Positions 6,822 through 13,525 of a stretch of 13,528 nt of DNA are shown here, piece by piece (within the stretch, counting starts at the first letter, position 1; each line of letters opens with the position of its first letter). Below the pieces are notes generated by a model. That model saw nothing but the letters and a program-made list of their open reading frames with translations, was not told where the DNA came from and ran no database searches. The stretch covers positions 1 through 13,528 of the forward strand of contig NZ_CASEGO010000086.1 of NCBI RefSeq assembly GCF_949287625.1, written 5' to 3'. The stretch is from an uncultured Brachyspira sp. (lineage in GTDB: Bacteria; Spirochaetota; Brachyspiria; Brachyspirales; Brachyspiraceae). The position numbers and the translations under genes were made by a program.

Positions 6822-6900
6822 AAGCGTTATTATACTATTTATAAATAATTTTCATTTTTTAGCTTTTACTGTTATTCTGTCTGCCCACCCAAGCGTTATT
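6822..6900 (+). repeat. Direct repeat of AAGCGTTATT after CCCACCC
   Basis: AAGCGTTATT occurs at 6822-6831 and 6891-6900, each time downstream of CCCACCC (6804-6810, 6884-6890), with an extra A/T spacer in the first copy. The two inverted-repeat systems in the block therefore share the same building unit. Confidence 0.65.
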
Positions 6901-6919
6901 TAAATTTATGATACTTTTC

Positions 6920-7004
6920 AACGCACGTTTAACTTAATTCTCATAAGTAATGAAAATTAGAATTATTAATGAATTTATATTTAAATAATTTATTCTACGT
7001 GCGT
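6920..7004 (+). repeat. CGCACG-bounded ~84-bp element, copy 2
   Basis: It begins AACGCACGTTTAA and ends TCTACGTGCGT; ACGCACGT (6921-6928) and ACGTGCGT (6997-7004) form a perfect 8-bp terminal inverted repeat. The orientation is the same as copy 1, and copy 2 lies 34 bases before the stop codon of the HEAT-repeat gene. Confidence 0.75.
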
Positions 7005-7038
7005 CTCATTAAAGTTACAATATTTATATACTGTATTA

Positions 7039-8169
7039 TTAATTGCTCTCTTTATCAGATTCTTTACCAGATAAAGATTCTTCTATTGTAGAACTGCCCT
7101 GACTGCTATCATCACCTACTATAGATTTAGCCAAGTTCTTTATTTTATCACTTGCCGAAGATGCTGCTAATGTTTTTATAGCCTCATACATATTTCCAGT
7201 AGGAGGAGAATCTTTATACAAATTAAGTATTTCTGTAGTAATAGCTTCAGAATTATCATTTTTAAGTCTGTAAAGCAAAAGCTCCTCTATTTCAGGTTCG
7301 GATTTATAATTATTCAAAGCCTTTATAGCATATATTCTAACAGAATCGCTATCATTTTTTGCAGCTTCAACTATATTCTCTTTTACATCACCATAAGCAC
7401 TATACTCTGGAAGTATATATATAACTCTTGCAGTAATTTCTGGTAAATCCTCTGCTAATAATTTTTGAAGTATTTCATAATTCTCAGCACTAGGATAAGC
7501 TCCCAAAGCTACAACTCCCATATAACGCACCAAAGCAGGCTCTCCGGCATTCTGAGATGCATTACGGCAAATCTCTTCGCCTTTAGGATTTTTAGTTTCA
7601 CTGAAGTATCTTAATATTTCAACTTTTGTAGAAGAGGCTACTGTATTATTAGTATATTTTTCAAGCAGATAATCAGCAGCAGCTTCTGATTTCATAGCCC
7701 CTAATGCATTTACCATACTGTCTAATACTAATCCGGAAGCATTTGTAATTTCTGCCATTATACCGCTTTCAAATTGAATATCTGGGTAAATAGAACATAA
7801 ATAATAAGCCTCTTTTCTTACATTATCATTTTCATCTTTTATAGCATATTCTATTATACTTTTAGCATTATCATTTTTTATTTGTTTAAAGAAATTAATA
7901 ATTTCTGTTTTTACTCTGCTATTCATCTCTTCTGGATAATAAGCTGCAAGCATAGCAATATCGGCTTCATTTTTTGTTCTTCTTATTTTTCCGATGGCAG
8001 CTATTTTTTGTGAAGGTGTTCCATATTTAAAAGCATTTTCATATTCGGCGTTAGGCAGGTATGATGATGCTTCTGCAGGAGATGATGTATTTTCTGCTTC
8101 ATTAGTTTGAGAAAAAGCTGAAAATGATACAGCTATTAAAAATAAAAAACTAAAAATAATATTTTTCAT
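7039..8169 (-). CDS. Secreted HEAT-repeat protein
   Basis: This 376-residue protein carries a classical signal peptide, MKNIIFSFLFLIAVSFSAFS, with probable cleavage after A-F-S at residue 20, so it should be periplasmic or exported. From about residue 45 to 350 it consists of repeated helix pairs of ~30 residues with the HEAT pattern, for example NDNVRKEAYYLCSIYPDI, PALVRYMGVVALGAYPSAEN and SDSVRIYAIKALNNYKSE. Such solenoids bind proteins; no enzyme motif is seen. The C-terminus is a low-complexity Ser/Glu/Lys tail. It follows the two OmpA-like lipoprotein genes on the same strand, separated only by an overlapping pair of hairpins. No promoter is visible in the 79-base gap, so expression probably depends on read-through. 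AAGGA lies ~11 bases before the ATG. The partner is unknown; an envelope scaffold role is an inference. Confidence 0.8.
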   Translation of the reverse strand: MKNIIFSFLFLIAVSFSAFSQTNEAENTSSPAEASSYLPNAEYENAFKYGTPSQKIAAIGKIRRTKNEADIAMLAAYYPEEMNSRVKTEIINFFKQIKNDNAKSIIEYAIKDENDNVRKEAYYLCSIYPDIQFESGIMAEITNASGLVLDSMVNALGAMKSEAAADYLLEKYTNNTVASSTKVEILRYFSETKNPKGEEICRNASQNAGEPALVRYMGVVALGAYPSAENYEILQKLLAEDLPEITARVIYILPEYSAYGDVKENIVEAAKNDSDSVRIYAIKALNNYKSEPEIEELLLYRLKNDNSEAITTEILNLYKDSPPTGNMYEAIKTLAASSASDKIKNLAKSIVGDDSSQGSSTIEESLSGKESDKESN

Positions 8170-8194
8170 AAATAAAAATTTCCTTAAAAGTTTA

Positions 8195-8224
8195 AAACCC
8201 CCTTTTATTTCTAAAAGGAGGTTT
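8195..8224 (-). terminator. Terminator-like hairpin between ompA-like and HEAT genes
   Basis: On the minus strand AAACCTCCTTTTA (8224-8212), a GAAA loop and TAAAAGGGGGTTT (8207-8195) form a 13-bp stem with one wobble, followed by a short TTTT-A tract. It lies 25 bases beyond the stop of the second OmpA-like gene. The weak T-tract suggests incomplete termination. Confidence 0.6.
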
Positions 8225-8247
8225 ATTTTTATGTTTTAGAAATAAAA
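8203..8247 (-). promoter_or_regulatory. Competing 14-bp hairpin, possible antiterminator
   Basis: TTTTATTTCTAAAA (8203-8216) and TTTTAGAAATAAAA (8234-8247) are perfect reverse complements with a 17-base loop. The first half overlaps the loop and both arms of the terminator-like hairpin, so the two structures cannot form together. Confidence 0.4.
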
Positions 8248-8248
8248 A

Positions 8249-8848
8249 TTAATTTCCTTGATATGTGCTTTCCTGTCTAACATCAAGCTGAGAGATATAT
8301 GTATTATACTTAAGCATATCATCATCATTTTCTATTATGACAAACTCATATCTTCTTAAAGCATCTTGAGTAGGATATTCTGGAAGTGCCTCACCCAAAG
8401 GACTTTCTATCACTCTGTCAGAAGCTACTCCTTTATCTATCAAGTATGTTTTTCCATTTTTAGCTCTTACAACAGATAAATTATAGTTATAAGGATAAGC
8501 TATTCCCCTATTGCTTGTATGTGCTTCCAAAATTATATTTGCATTAGTATTTTTATCCAAGAACTCTATTACCTGATCAAATGCCGCTTCAGCAGATAGG
8601 GGCATATCAGTCTCTACCAATTTGAATATAATTTTCGGATTAGTTTCAAGTATTCTTCCTCTGTCAGTTTCTCTTATAGAAGTGTTTTCAGGCAAATAAA
8701 GCTCTGCAGTTTTTTCTTCTTCAGCTGCAACAACAGGTGCAGGCTCTTCTGCTATAACAACATCTTCAGGAGTACTGTTTTTAGGAGTGCTCTTACATGC
8801 TATGACAAAGATCAATAAAGTAAAAAATATAAATATGATTTTTTTCAT
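8249..8848 (-). CDS. OmpA-like domain lipoprotein (second of tandem pair)
   Basis: A 199-residue outer-membrane lipoprotein with signal MKKIIFIFFTLLIFVIAC, lipidated at C18. An Ala/Glu/Pro-rich linker is followed by an OmpA-like peptidoglycan-binding domain from about residue 72 to 175. It shows ILEAHTSNRG (107-115), YNLSVVRAK (122-130) and GEALPEYPTQDALRRYEFVII. In canonical OmpA/Pal domains the aspartate of 'GHTD' and the arginine of 'LS..RA' hold the diaminopimelate side chain; here the aspartate is serine (S112) while R128 remains. The LPENTSIRETDRGRIL segment and the C-terminal tail after the domain are shared with the gene just upstream, so the pair arose by duplication. It starts 21 bases after that gene, with GAGG about 13 bases before the ATG, so they are one operon. 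The likely job is anchoring the outer membrane to the cell wall. Confidence 0.88.
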   Translation of the reverse strand: MKKIIFIFFTLLIFVIACKSTPKNSTPEDVVIAEEPAPVVAAEEEKTAELYLPENTSIRETDRGRILETNPKIIFKLVETDMPLSAEAAFDQVIEFLDKNTNANIILEAHTSNRGIAYPYNYNLSVVRAKNGKTYLIDKGVASDRVIESPLGEALPEYPTQDALRRYEFVIIENDDDMLKYNTYISQLDVRQESTYQGN

Positions 8849-8869
8849 TATATTGTTAAAACCTCGGCA

Positions 8870-9487
8870 TTAATTTGTTTCTTTGTTAATGTCGACAGTT
8901 TTAGCAAAATCGTTATATTTTTTCAAATCATCTTCATTCATTATGATGATAAATTCACATCTTCTATTTTCTTTAAGTGTAGGATACTCAGGTAAAGCCT
9001 CTCCGAAAGCATTTTTCAATAATTTGCTGTTTTCAGAGCCTAATTTTATTATATAATTAAAACTGGTATCTGCTCTTCTTTGAGAAAGCTGATAATTATA
9101 TGGAGCAGGACCTTCTTTGCTGGAATTACCTTCTACCATTATTCGTATATTTGGATTATTTTTTATTATTTGATAAACTAAATTATAAGCCTCTTTATAG
9201 CTTCCTATTTCTACAGTATTATCAAATCCGAATTTCACTTCATAAGCAGAATTTCCGCTTTTTCCGATATCTGTTTTAGATTTAGGGTCATGAAGTACTA
9301 ATACCTTACCTCTTGGAGTTTCTCTAACTGCAGCACCATCAGGCAAGTTATAACCTTTTGCATTTTGATTAGTGGCTTCTGTTGTCTTAAATCCGCTTCC
9401 CTCTTCAGGTCCAGTAGCTACAGGTGCACTTTTACATGCTACTATAGATATAAAACTTAAAGACATAATTAAAATTATTTTTTTCAT
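8870..9487 (-). CDS. OmpA-like domain lipoprotein (first of tandem pair)
   Basis: A 205-residue lipoprotein with signal MKKIILIMSLSFISIVAC, lipidated at C18 exactly as in its neighbour. I start it at the ATG 9487-9485. A GTG two codons upstream (9493) also keeps the frame open, but it lies only 4 bases from AAGGA, whereas the ATG has a 10-base spacing and restores the paralogue's MKKI start. The OmpA-like domain (about 82-185) contains VEGNSSKEG (118-126), YQLSQRRAD (132-140) and FGEALPEYPTLKENRRCEF. As in the paralogue, the usual ligand-binding aspartate is serine (S123), with the partner arginine R138 kept. The first gene of an operon with the second lipoprotein and possibly the HEAT protein. 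It should tether the outer membrane to peptidoglycan; which wall residue it binds is open. Confidence 0.88.
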   Translation of the reverse strand: MKKIILIMSLSFISIVACKSAPVATGPEEGSGFKTTEATNQNAKGYNLPDGAAVRETPRGKVLVLHDPKSKTDIGKSGNSAYEVKFGFDNTVEIGSYKEAYNLVYQIIKNNPNIRIMVEGNSSKEGPAPYNYQLSQRRADTSFNYIIKLGSENSKLLKNAFGEALPEYPTLKENRRCEFIIIMNEDDLKKYNDFAKTVDINKETN

Positions 9488-9497
9488 GATCACTTTT

Positions 9498-9502
9498 TCC
9501 TT
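9498..9502 (-). promoter_or_regulatory. Shine-Dalgarno that decides the OmpA-like gene start
   Basis: AAGGA on the minus strand lies 10 bases before the ATG at 9487 and 4 bases before the alternative GTG at 9493. The ATG spacing is closer to normal and gives the same lipoprotein signal as the paralogue. Confidence 0.6.
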
Positions 9503-9633
9503 GTATCATATTTTTATATTGTTAAATAACAGTTTAAAAACAATTAACATAACACATAATTATAACAAATTCATAATTATAATCGTAAAATATAAGCTAT
9601 ATATGTCATAAAACTTTATAATGACAAACTATT

Positions 9634-11490
9634 TTATATCTTAAAAAAGCTGATAGTATTTTCCAAGACTCTTATCTTATCAAGAACTTCATTTGACGCT
9701 CTGTTAGAATCCTCCACTAAAAGTGCATTCTGATTGGTAGCATCATCTATTTTTGCTATGGCAATATTTACCTGATCTACCCCAGACTGCTGCTCCACTG
9801 CTGTTTCTCTTATTTCAAGAATTATTTTTGAGGTTTCATCTATTTTTTCTTTAATTTCATTAAATATATTCTGGGATTCTGAAGCACTATTTGAGGCTTT
9901 TAAAATACTTTCATATGTATTATTAACAAGTTCGGTAATATCTTTTATTGAAGACTGTGTATTTTGTGCTAAATTTCTTACCTCACTTGCAACTACAGCA
10001 AAACCTTTGCCCTGATCTCCCGCACGTGCAGCCTCTACTGAAGCATTTAAAGCTAATATATTTGTCTGAAAGGCTATATCTTCTATAATCTTGGTAATAT
10101 TTTTTATCTTTTCGCTTGCTTCATTAACTTCGCTTATATTATTTGTAGTTTCTAATATTATATCTCCTGCCTTTTCTATTGAATTTTTAGACTCTGTCAT
10201 CATGTTATTTCCCATAATAGCATTATCTGTAGAAGACTTTATTGTAGAAGCCATCTCCTCCATAGAACTGGCGGTCTCCTGTAAACTGGCTGCCTGATCT
10301 TCTGTACGCTTTGATAAATTATTATTGCCTTTTACCAAATTTTCTGTAATATTTTTTATATCATCAAGCTCTTCCTTTACTTTTGTAATAATATCTGTAA
10401 GTTTATCTCTCATAGCATCAAATGAATTTGAAAGTACTCCAAGCTCATCATTAGATTTTATTATATTATTATCAGCTTTATGTGTTAAAATGCCTTTTTC
10501 TATATCTTTTGCCTCATCAGATATATATGTCAATCTTCTCATTACACTTCGTATAAATAAAAATACAAAAATAGAAATCAGTATTATAGAAACTGCCCCT
10601 ATTAAGAATATAACTATACCCAAAAGTCTGCTCTTTGCATATACTTCACTTTCTACTATACTTACTATCAAAAGCCAAGGAGAAGATGATAATTTACTAA
10701 AAATAGATATTCTTTTTTGTGAGCCTGTATCTGCTCCTGAAATATAGCTGTCAATACCGCTTCCCTGTTCAAAATTGGCTCTATAATTATCACTGGTTTT
10801 CATTCCTAATCTTTCCGGATTTGTATGTATAATAATATTTAAATCCTTATCTATAGCAAATATATTAATATTTTCTGATAATTCTATATTGCTGAAGTAT
10901 AATCTATTAACTCCTGTCCAATCATACATAACATATAAATAGCCTTTTAGATTACCGCTTTCATCTTTTATTCCAGTACATGCAAATATAGCCCATACTC
11001 CTTTAGCTATTGATTTTGTTATTTTTTTAGAAAATGTTACAGTGTTGCCTGCATTTTTCATATCGGAAGCTGCTTCTGGGTGAATAGATAATATATCTTT
11101 ACCCAATAAATTGCTGCTCATACTTGAATCTATTATACATATACCATTAGAATCGCATATACCCATATTAATTATATATTTATTATAATTAACATATTCG
11201 CTTATTGAATTATAAGCAGAATTCATATTATCTTCTGTTCGATTTTCTATCAAGTTATAAATATCTGGGTGAAAGCTATAAGTATCAATTAACATCTTTT
11301 GATCATTAATCCAGCTGTCAAATAAAGAGCTGTAGCCTGAAAGTATATTAGAAAAACCTTCTAATCTGGTATCAATTAATGCTTTGCTTGCCATTTTTAT
11401 GGAAATGATTAAAAGTAAGGCTACCATTATAACTATCGATAAATTAATCATGGCTGTGATTTTGAAGCTTAAACTATTGTGCATTTTCAT
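9634..11490 (-). CDS. Methyl-accepting chemotaxis protein with extracytoplasmic sensor
   Basis: A full-length 618-residue chemoreceptor. The first membrane segment is about residues 13-33, a periplasmic Cache-type sensor spans 40-285 (with MGICDSNGICIIDSS and LKGYLYVMYDW typical of PAS-like Cache folds), and a second membrane helix runs about 288-313. A HAMP linker (314-367) follows, then a long coiled-coil signalling domain. The hairpin tip DIAFQTNILALNASVEAARA (471-490) and GKGFAVVASEVRNLAQ (494-509) is the highly conserved contact surface for CheA and CheW. The C-terminus ends in ISFFKI with no CheR-docking pentapeptide. It sits in the inner membrane and signals to flagellar motors; the ligand is unknown. 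AGGA lies 9 bases before the ATG, and a consensus promoter precedes it, so it is probably transcribed alone. Confidence 0.95.
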   Translation of the reverse strand: MKMHNSLSFKITAMINLSIVIMVALLLIISIKMASKALIDTRLEGFSNILSGYSSLFDSWINDQKMLIDTYSFHPDIYNLIENRTEDNMNSAYNSISEYVNYNKYIINMGICDSNGICIIDSSMSSNLLGKDILSIHPEAASDMKNAGNTVTFSKKITKSIAKGVWAIFACTGIKDESGNLKGYLYVMYDWTGVNRLYFSNIELSENINIFAIDKDLNIIIHTNPERLGMKTSDNYRANFEQGSGIDSYISGADTGSQKRISIFSKLSSSPWLLIVSIVESEVYAKSRLLGIVIFLIGAVSIILISIFVFLFIRSVMRRLTYISDEAKDIEKGILTHKADNNIIKSNDELGVLSNSFDAMRDKLTDIITKVKEELDDIKNITENLVKGNNNLSKRTEDQAASLQETASSMEEMASTIKSSTDNAIMGNNMMTESKNSIEKAGDIILETTNNISEVNEASEKIKNITKIIEDIAFQTNILALNASVEAARAGDQGKGFAVVASEVRNLAQNTQSSIKDITELVNNTYESILKASNSASESQNIFNEIKEKIDETSKIILEIRETAVEQQSGVDQVNIAIAKIDDATNQNALLVEDSNRASNEVLDKIRVLENTISFFKI

Positions 11491-11533
11491 AATATTATTT
11501 CCTAATTATTGTAAAATAAGTTCTCATACTTGT

Positions 11534-11562
11534 ATTATATGTAAAAAATAAAATATTGTAAA
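11534..11562 (-). promoter_or_regulatory. Sigma-70-type promoter of the chemoreceptor gene
   Basis: On the minus strand TTTACA (11562-11557) and perfect TATAAT (11539-11534) are separated by 17 bases, the optimal spacing. The expected start of transcription is about 36 bases before the ATG. This is the best-formed promoter in the window. Confidence 0.7.
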
Positions 11563-11589
11563 CATTTTTTATAAAATTATTTTACATTT

Positions 11590-11618
11590 TTATTGGTTTT
11601 ATGTATAAAAATGGTACT
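11590..11618 (-). terminator. Weak hairpin after the PseG-like/methyltransferase gene
   Basis: Just beyond the stop codon the minus strand reads CATTTTTAT, an 11-base loop and ATAAAAATG, a perfect 9-bp stem. The stem is almost all A/U and no clean T-tract follows, so a terminator role is doubtful. Confidence 0.25.
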
Positions 11619-11624
11619 TATTTA

Positions 11625-13337
11625 TTAATATTTCTGATATATACACTCAAATGTATCGCCTAGATTTTTCTTTTTGGCTGAAATATTGTATATTTTGTAC
11701 AGTAATTTATTTTTACTAATAAACTTTAAATTAAATATATCGCAGAATCTATTATAATAAACACTTTGGTTTTCTAGGTTTATACATTTTAAGGAATATT
11801 TTGATAAAAGTATATCCAAAGATTTGGGATTAGCTTCAAAAGCATGATCGCTTGGCACAATAGAAAAATAATTTTTATTAAATCTTCCGCTAAGACCATA
11901 TCCATTAGGTGTAGCAAAAGCTAATATACCATCATCTTTTAGAGAATATATTATACGCTCTAAAATATTTTCAAAATTATAAATATGCTCTATAACATAC
12001 CAAGCTGTTATTATATCATATTCTTTTTCTTTATATTCAAAATCAAGAAGCGAACAATTATGAACATTAAGTTTAAGAGTATCTCTGCAGTATGATGAAG
12101 CATATTCGCTTATCTCTATTCCTTCAGTTTCATAGCCGCATTCTCTTGCCTCATTAAGAAAAAATCCCATAGCACTTCCAATATCAAGAACTTTACCTCT
12201 AGGCTTTAGTTTTTTTATTTTTTCTAAACGTCTTCTTGCTAAGGCTGTTAGATTTTTACTGTCTTCTTCATAGGTTTTTCCGTATTGATTCTTATAATCT
12301 TCTACAAAATATTTGGAAGAATAATCCGTAAATGGAGGAAGAAAGTATTTTCTAAACAAAGTATGACATTTTAAGCAGCTGTAAAGATTGGACTCTATAT
12401 TTCTGTTTTTCATCTCTATATGAGTACTTCCGCAGAAAGGACATATTATATCTTTAAAATCTTTTATATTATCTATTATTGTTTTTATACGCTCAAGTGA
12501 TTTTTCTGTATTTATAGACTTGCCGTTTTCTAAATATTTACTTTGAGTATCTTTATTAAATAAAAAGTCTTTTAATTTTGAAACCGCTTCATTTGTATTA
12601 ACATCTTCAAAAAATCCCAAATTAAAAAATAATTCATCTTTGCTTCTTGCCAAATCATCATGATATCTTGTAGGAGAGAGAAGTACTGTAGGTATTGAGG
12701 CTTCTATACATTCAAATGCTGTAAGACCAAAATATGTTATAACAGCACTGTATGGGATTACAAATATATCCGGACTAAAGTCTTTATACTTTATATTACT
12801 GTATCCGCTTTCTTCTTCTTTTTCTATAAGCACAAAGTTTTTATCTTCTATTTTACTTATAATATCTATTGCCTTTTTTTTCAAATCATTATTAAATCCT
12901 AAATAAAGAAGAACTGGGGCATTCTCATCATATTTTGGTTTTATATTAGAATTAAGTATAGTAGCTATAAAAGGCTTTATATTAACATCTTTAGAATTAT
13001 CTATATTTGGAAGCATCTCTATTACTATATCAGCAAAAGCTCTCTCATCTCCTACACTGTCTATTATTATAACATTGCTTATAGTTTTTAATTCTTTTAT
13101 AAACTTAGATTCTACTTCTCTGCTGTCTACTATTATTAAATAAGGATTTAATGATTTTATTTCATTATATTTACAGCTTTGTATAGTTTTATCTTTAAAT
13201 AAATCGCTGTTATTATTAATAGAAGAAAATACAAAATTATAGTATTCTTTAAGCCTGTTTGCTATAAACTTCATACGGGTAATATGTCCGAACCCATATA
13301 TCGTACCTATATCTGTTATTATACATATGTTGTGCAT
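11625..13337 (-). CDS. Fused PseG-like glycosyltransferase, zinc ribbon and SAM methyltransferase
   Basis: A 570-residue protein with three parts. Residues 1-290 resemble PseG, the GT-B-fold UDP-sugar hydrolase of pseudaminic acid synthesis: the N-terminal glycine loop YGFGHITR (14-21, with the family's key histidine H18) and a C-lobe TYFGLTAFECIEASIPTVLL (201-220). Residues 299-324 hold a zinc-ribbon CPFCGS...CLKCH with four cysteines (C299, C302, C321, C324). Residues ~360-540 are a class I methyltransferase with SAM-binding VLDIGSAMGFF (383-393), acidic IEIS (407-410), motif WYVIEHIYNF (446-455) and FATPNGYG (474-481). It likely modifies a nucleotide-linked or surface sugar in the cytosol, for example in flagellin or envelope glycan synthesis. 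The exact sugar is unknown. No biosynthetic partners are in the window. The ATG has no clear Shine-Dalgarno, but the N-terminal strand HNICIITD fixes the start. Confidence 0.85.
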   Translation of the reverse strand: MHNICIITDIGTIYGFGHITRMKFIANRLKEYYNFVFSSINNNSDLFKDKTIQSCKYNEIKSLNPYLIIVDSREVESKFIKELKTISNVIIIDSVGDERAFADIVIEMLPNIDNSKDVNIKPFIATILNSNIKPKYDENAPVLLYLGFNNDLKKKAIDIISKIEDKNFVLIEKEEESGYSNIKYKDFSPDIFVIPYSAVITYFGLTAFECIEASIPTVLLSPTRYHDDLARSKDELFFNLGFFEDVNTNEAVSKLKDFLFNKDTQSKYLENGKSINTEKSLERIKTIIDNIKDFKDIICPFCGSTHIEMKNRNIESNLYSCLKCHTLFRKYFLPPFTDYSSKYFVEDYKNQYGKTYEEDSKNLTALARRRLEKIKKLKPRGKVLDIGSAMGFFLNEARECGYETEGIEISEYASSYCRDTLKLNVHNCSLLDFEYKEKEYDIITAWYVIEHIYNFENILERIIYSLKDDGILAFATPNGYGLSGRFNKNYFSIVPSDHAFEANPKSLDILLSKYSLKCINLENQSVYYNRFCDIFNLKFISKNKLLYKIYNISAKKKNLGDTFECIYQKY

Positions 13338-13382
13338 GAAAACTAACTATTTCTAAAAAAATTTTATAAAATGATTTTAGGT

Positions 13383-13410
13383 ATTATATAATAAAAAAAT
13401 ATAATTACAA
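13383..13410 (-). promoter_or_regulatory. Candidate promoter for the PseG-like fusion gene
   Basis: On the minus strand TTGTAA (13410-13405) and perfect TATAAT (13388-13383) are 16 bases apart, about 46 bases before the ATG. The hexamers are good, within very A/T-rich DNA. Confidence 0.5.
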
Positions 13411-13426
13411 ACAAATATTTTATTTA

Positions 13427-13451
13427 TAAAATGTTTAAGAGCCATAGATAT
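13427..13451 (+). promoter_or_regulatory. Possible sigma-28-like promoter for the right-edge gene
   Basis: TAAA (13427-13430), 14 bases, then TAGATAT (13445-13451) partly matches the flagellar sigma factor pattern TAAA-N15-CCGATAT. No good sigma-70 pair is seen in front of this gene. The match is partial, with two mismatches in the -10 element. Confidence 0.25.
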
Positions 13452-13472
13452 TGCACAGTTTTAGTTTAAAAA

Positions 13473-13525
13473 AAGGAGGTATTCCTTATAATTTAAATTA
13501 TCACAACAAACAAAAAGGAATAGCT
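13473..13525 (+). promoter_or_regulatory. Structured 5' leader with two GGA/Shine-Dalgarno motifs
   Basis: AAGGAGGT (13473-13480) is a near-perfect Shine-Dalgarno without a start codon after it. TATTCCTT (13480-13487) is the exact reverse complement of AAGGAATA (13515-13522), the Shine-Dalgarno of the gene starting at 13526, and its TCCTT can also pair back with the first AAGGA. The leader can therefore mask or free the ribosome site. Confidence 0.45.

Larger units (their letters stand above)
6666..6907. repeat. Long-spaced inverted repeat pair (ACGCTT-GGG-GGG arms)
   Basis: The left arm at 6666-6692 (AAATTTAAATCACGC, then TTTGGGCGGGTG) is matched by the reverse complement of 6884-6907 (AAATTTAAATAACGCTTGGG, then TGGG). 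The two agree over ~24 bases apart from two substitutions and one extra T. About 190 bases lie between the arms, including a smaller hairpin. Confidence 0.75.
6541..7038. other. 498-bp gene-free repeat block between convergent genes
   Basis: No credible coding frame is seen. The block separates the phosphatase gene (plus) from the HEAT-repeat gene (minus). It holds two direct copies of an ~84-bp CGCACG-bounded element at its two ends and nested GGGCGGG/CCCACCC inverted repeats between. It probably stops transcription from both sides, but it is more elaborate than a simple terminator. Confidence 0.8.

Noticed and set aside
9488..9493. GTG start two codons upstream for the first OmpA-like gene
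   Set aside because: Only 4 bases from the Shine-Dalgarno, and the paralogue begins MKKI at the equivalent of the downstream ATG, with both lipid cysteines then at residue 18.
9604..9626. TGTCAT...ATGACA dyad just after the chemoreceptor stop
   Set aside because: Only a 6-bp stem with poor inner pairing and no T-tract; not enough to call a terminator.
9503..9633. Several TATAAT-like boxes upstream of the OmpA-like pair
   Set aside because: No box has a good -35 at 15-18 bases, so a specific promoter cannot be supported.
10019..10027. CGCACGTGC, resembling the CGCACG ends of the intergenic repeat
   Set aside because: It is coding sequence for the conserved AARAG of the chemoreceptor tip, with no partner end nearby.
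10325..10747. A 140-codon open frame on the plus strand
   Set aside because: It lies wholly antisense to the chemoreceptor gene, encodes a low-complexity Ser/Ile/Phe-rich product, and has no supporting family.
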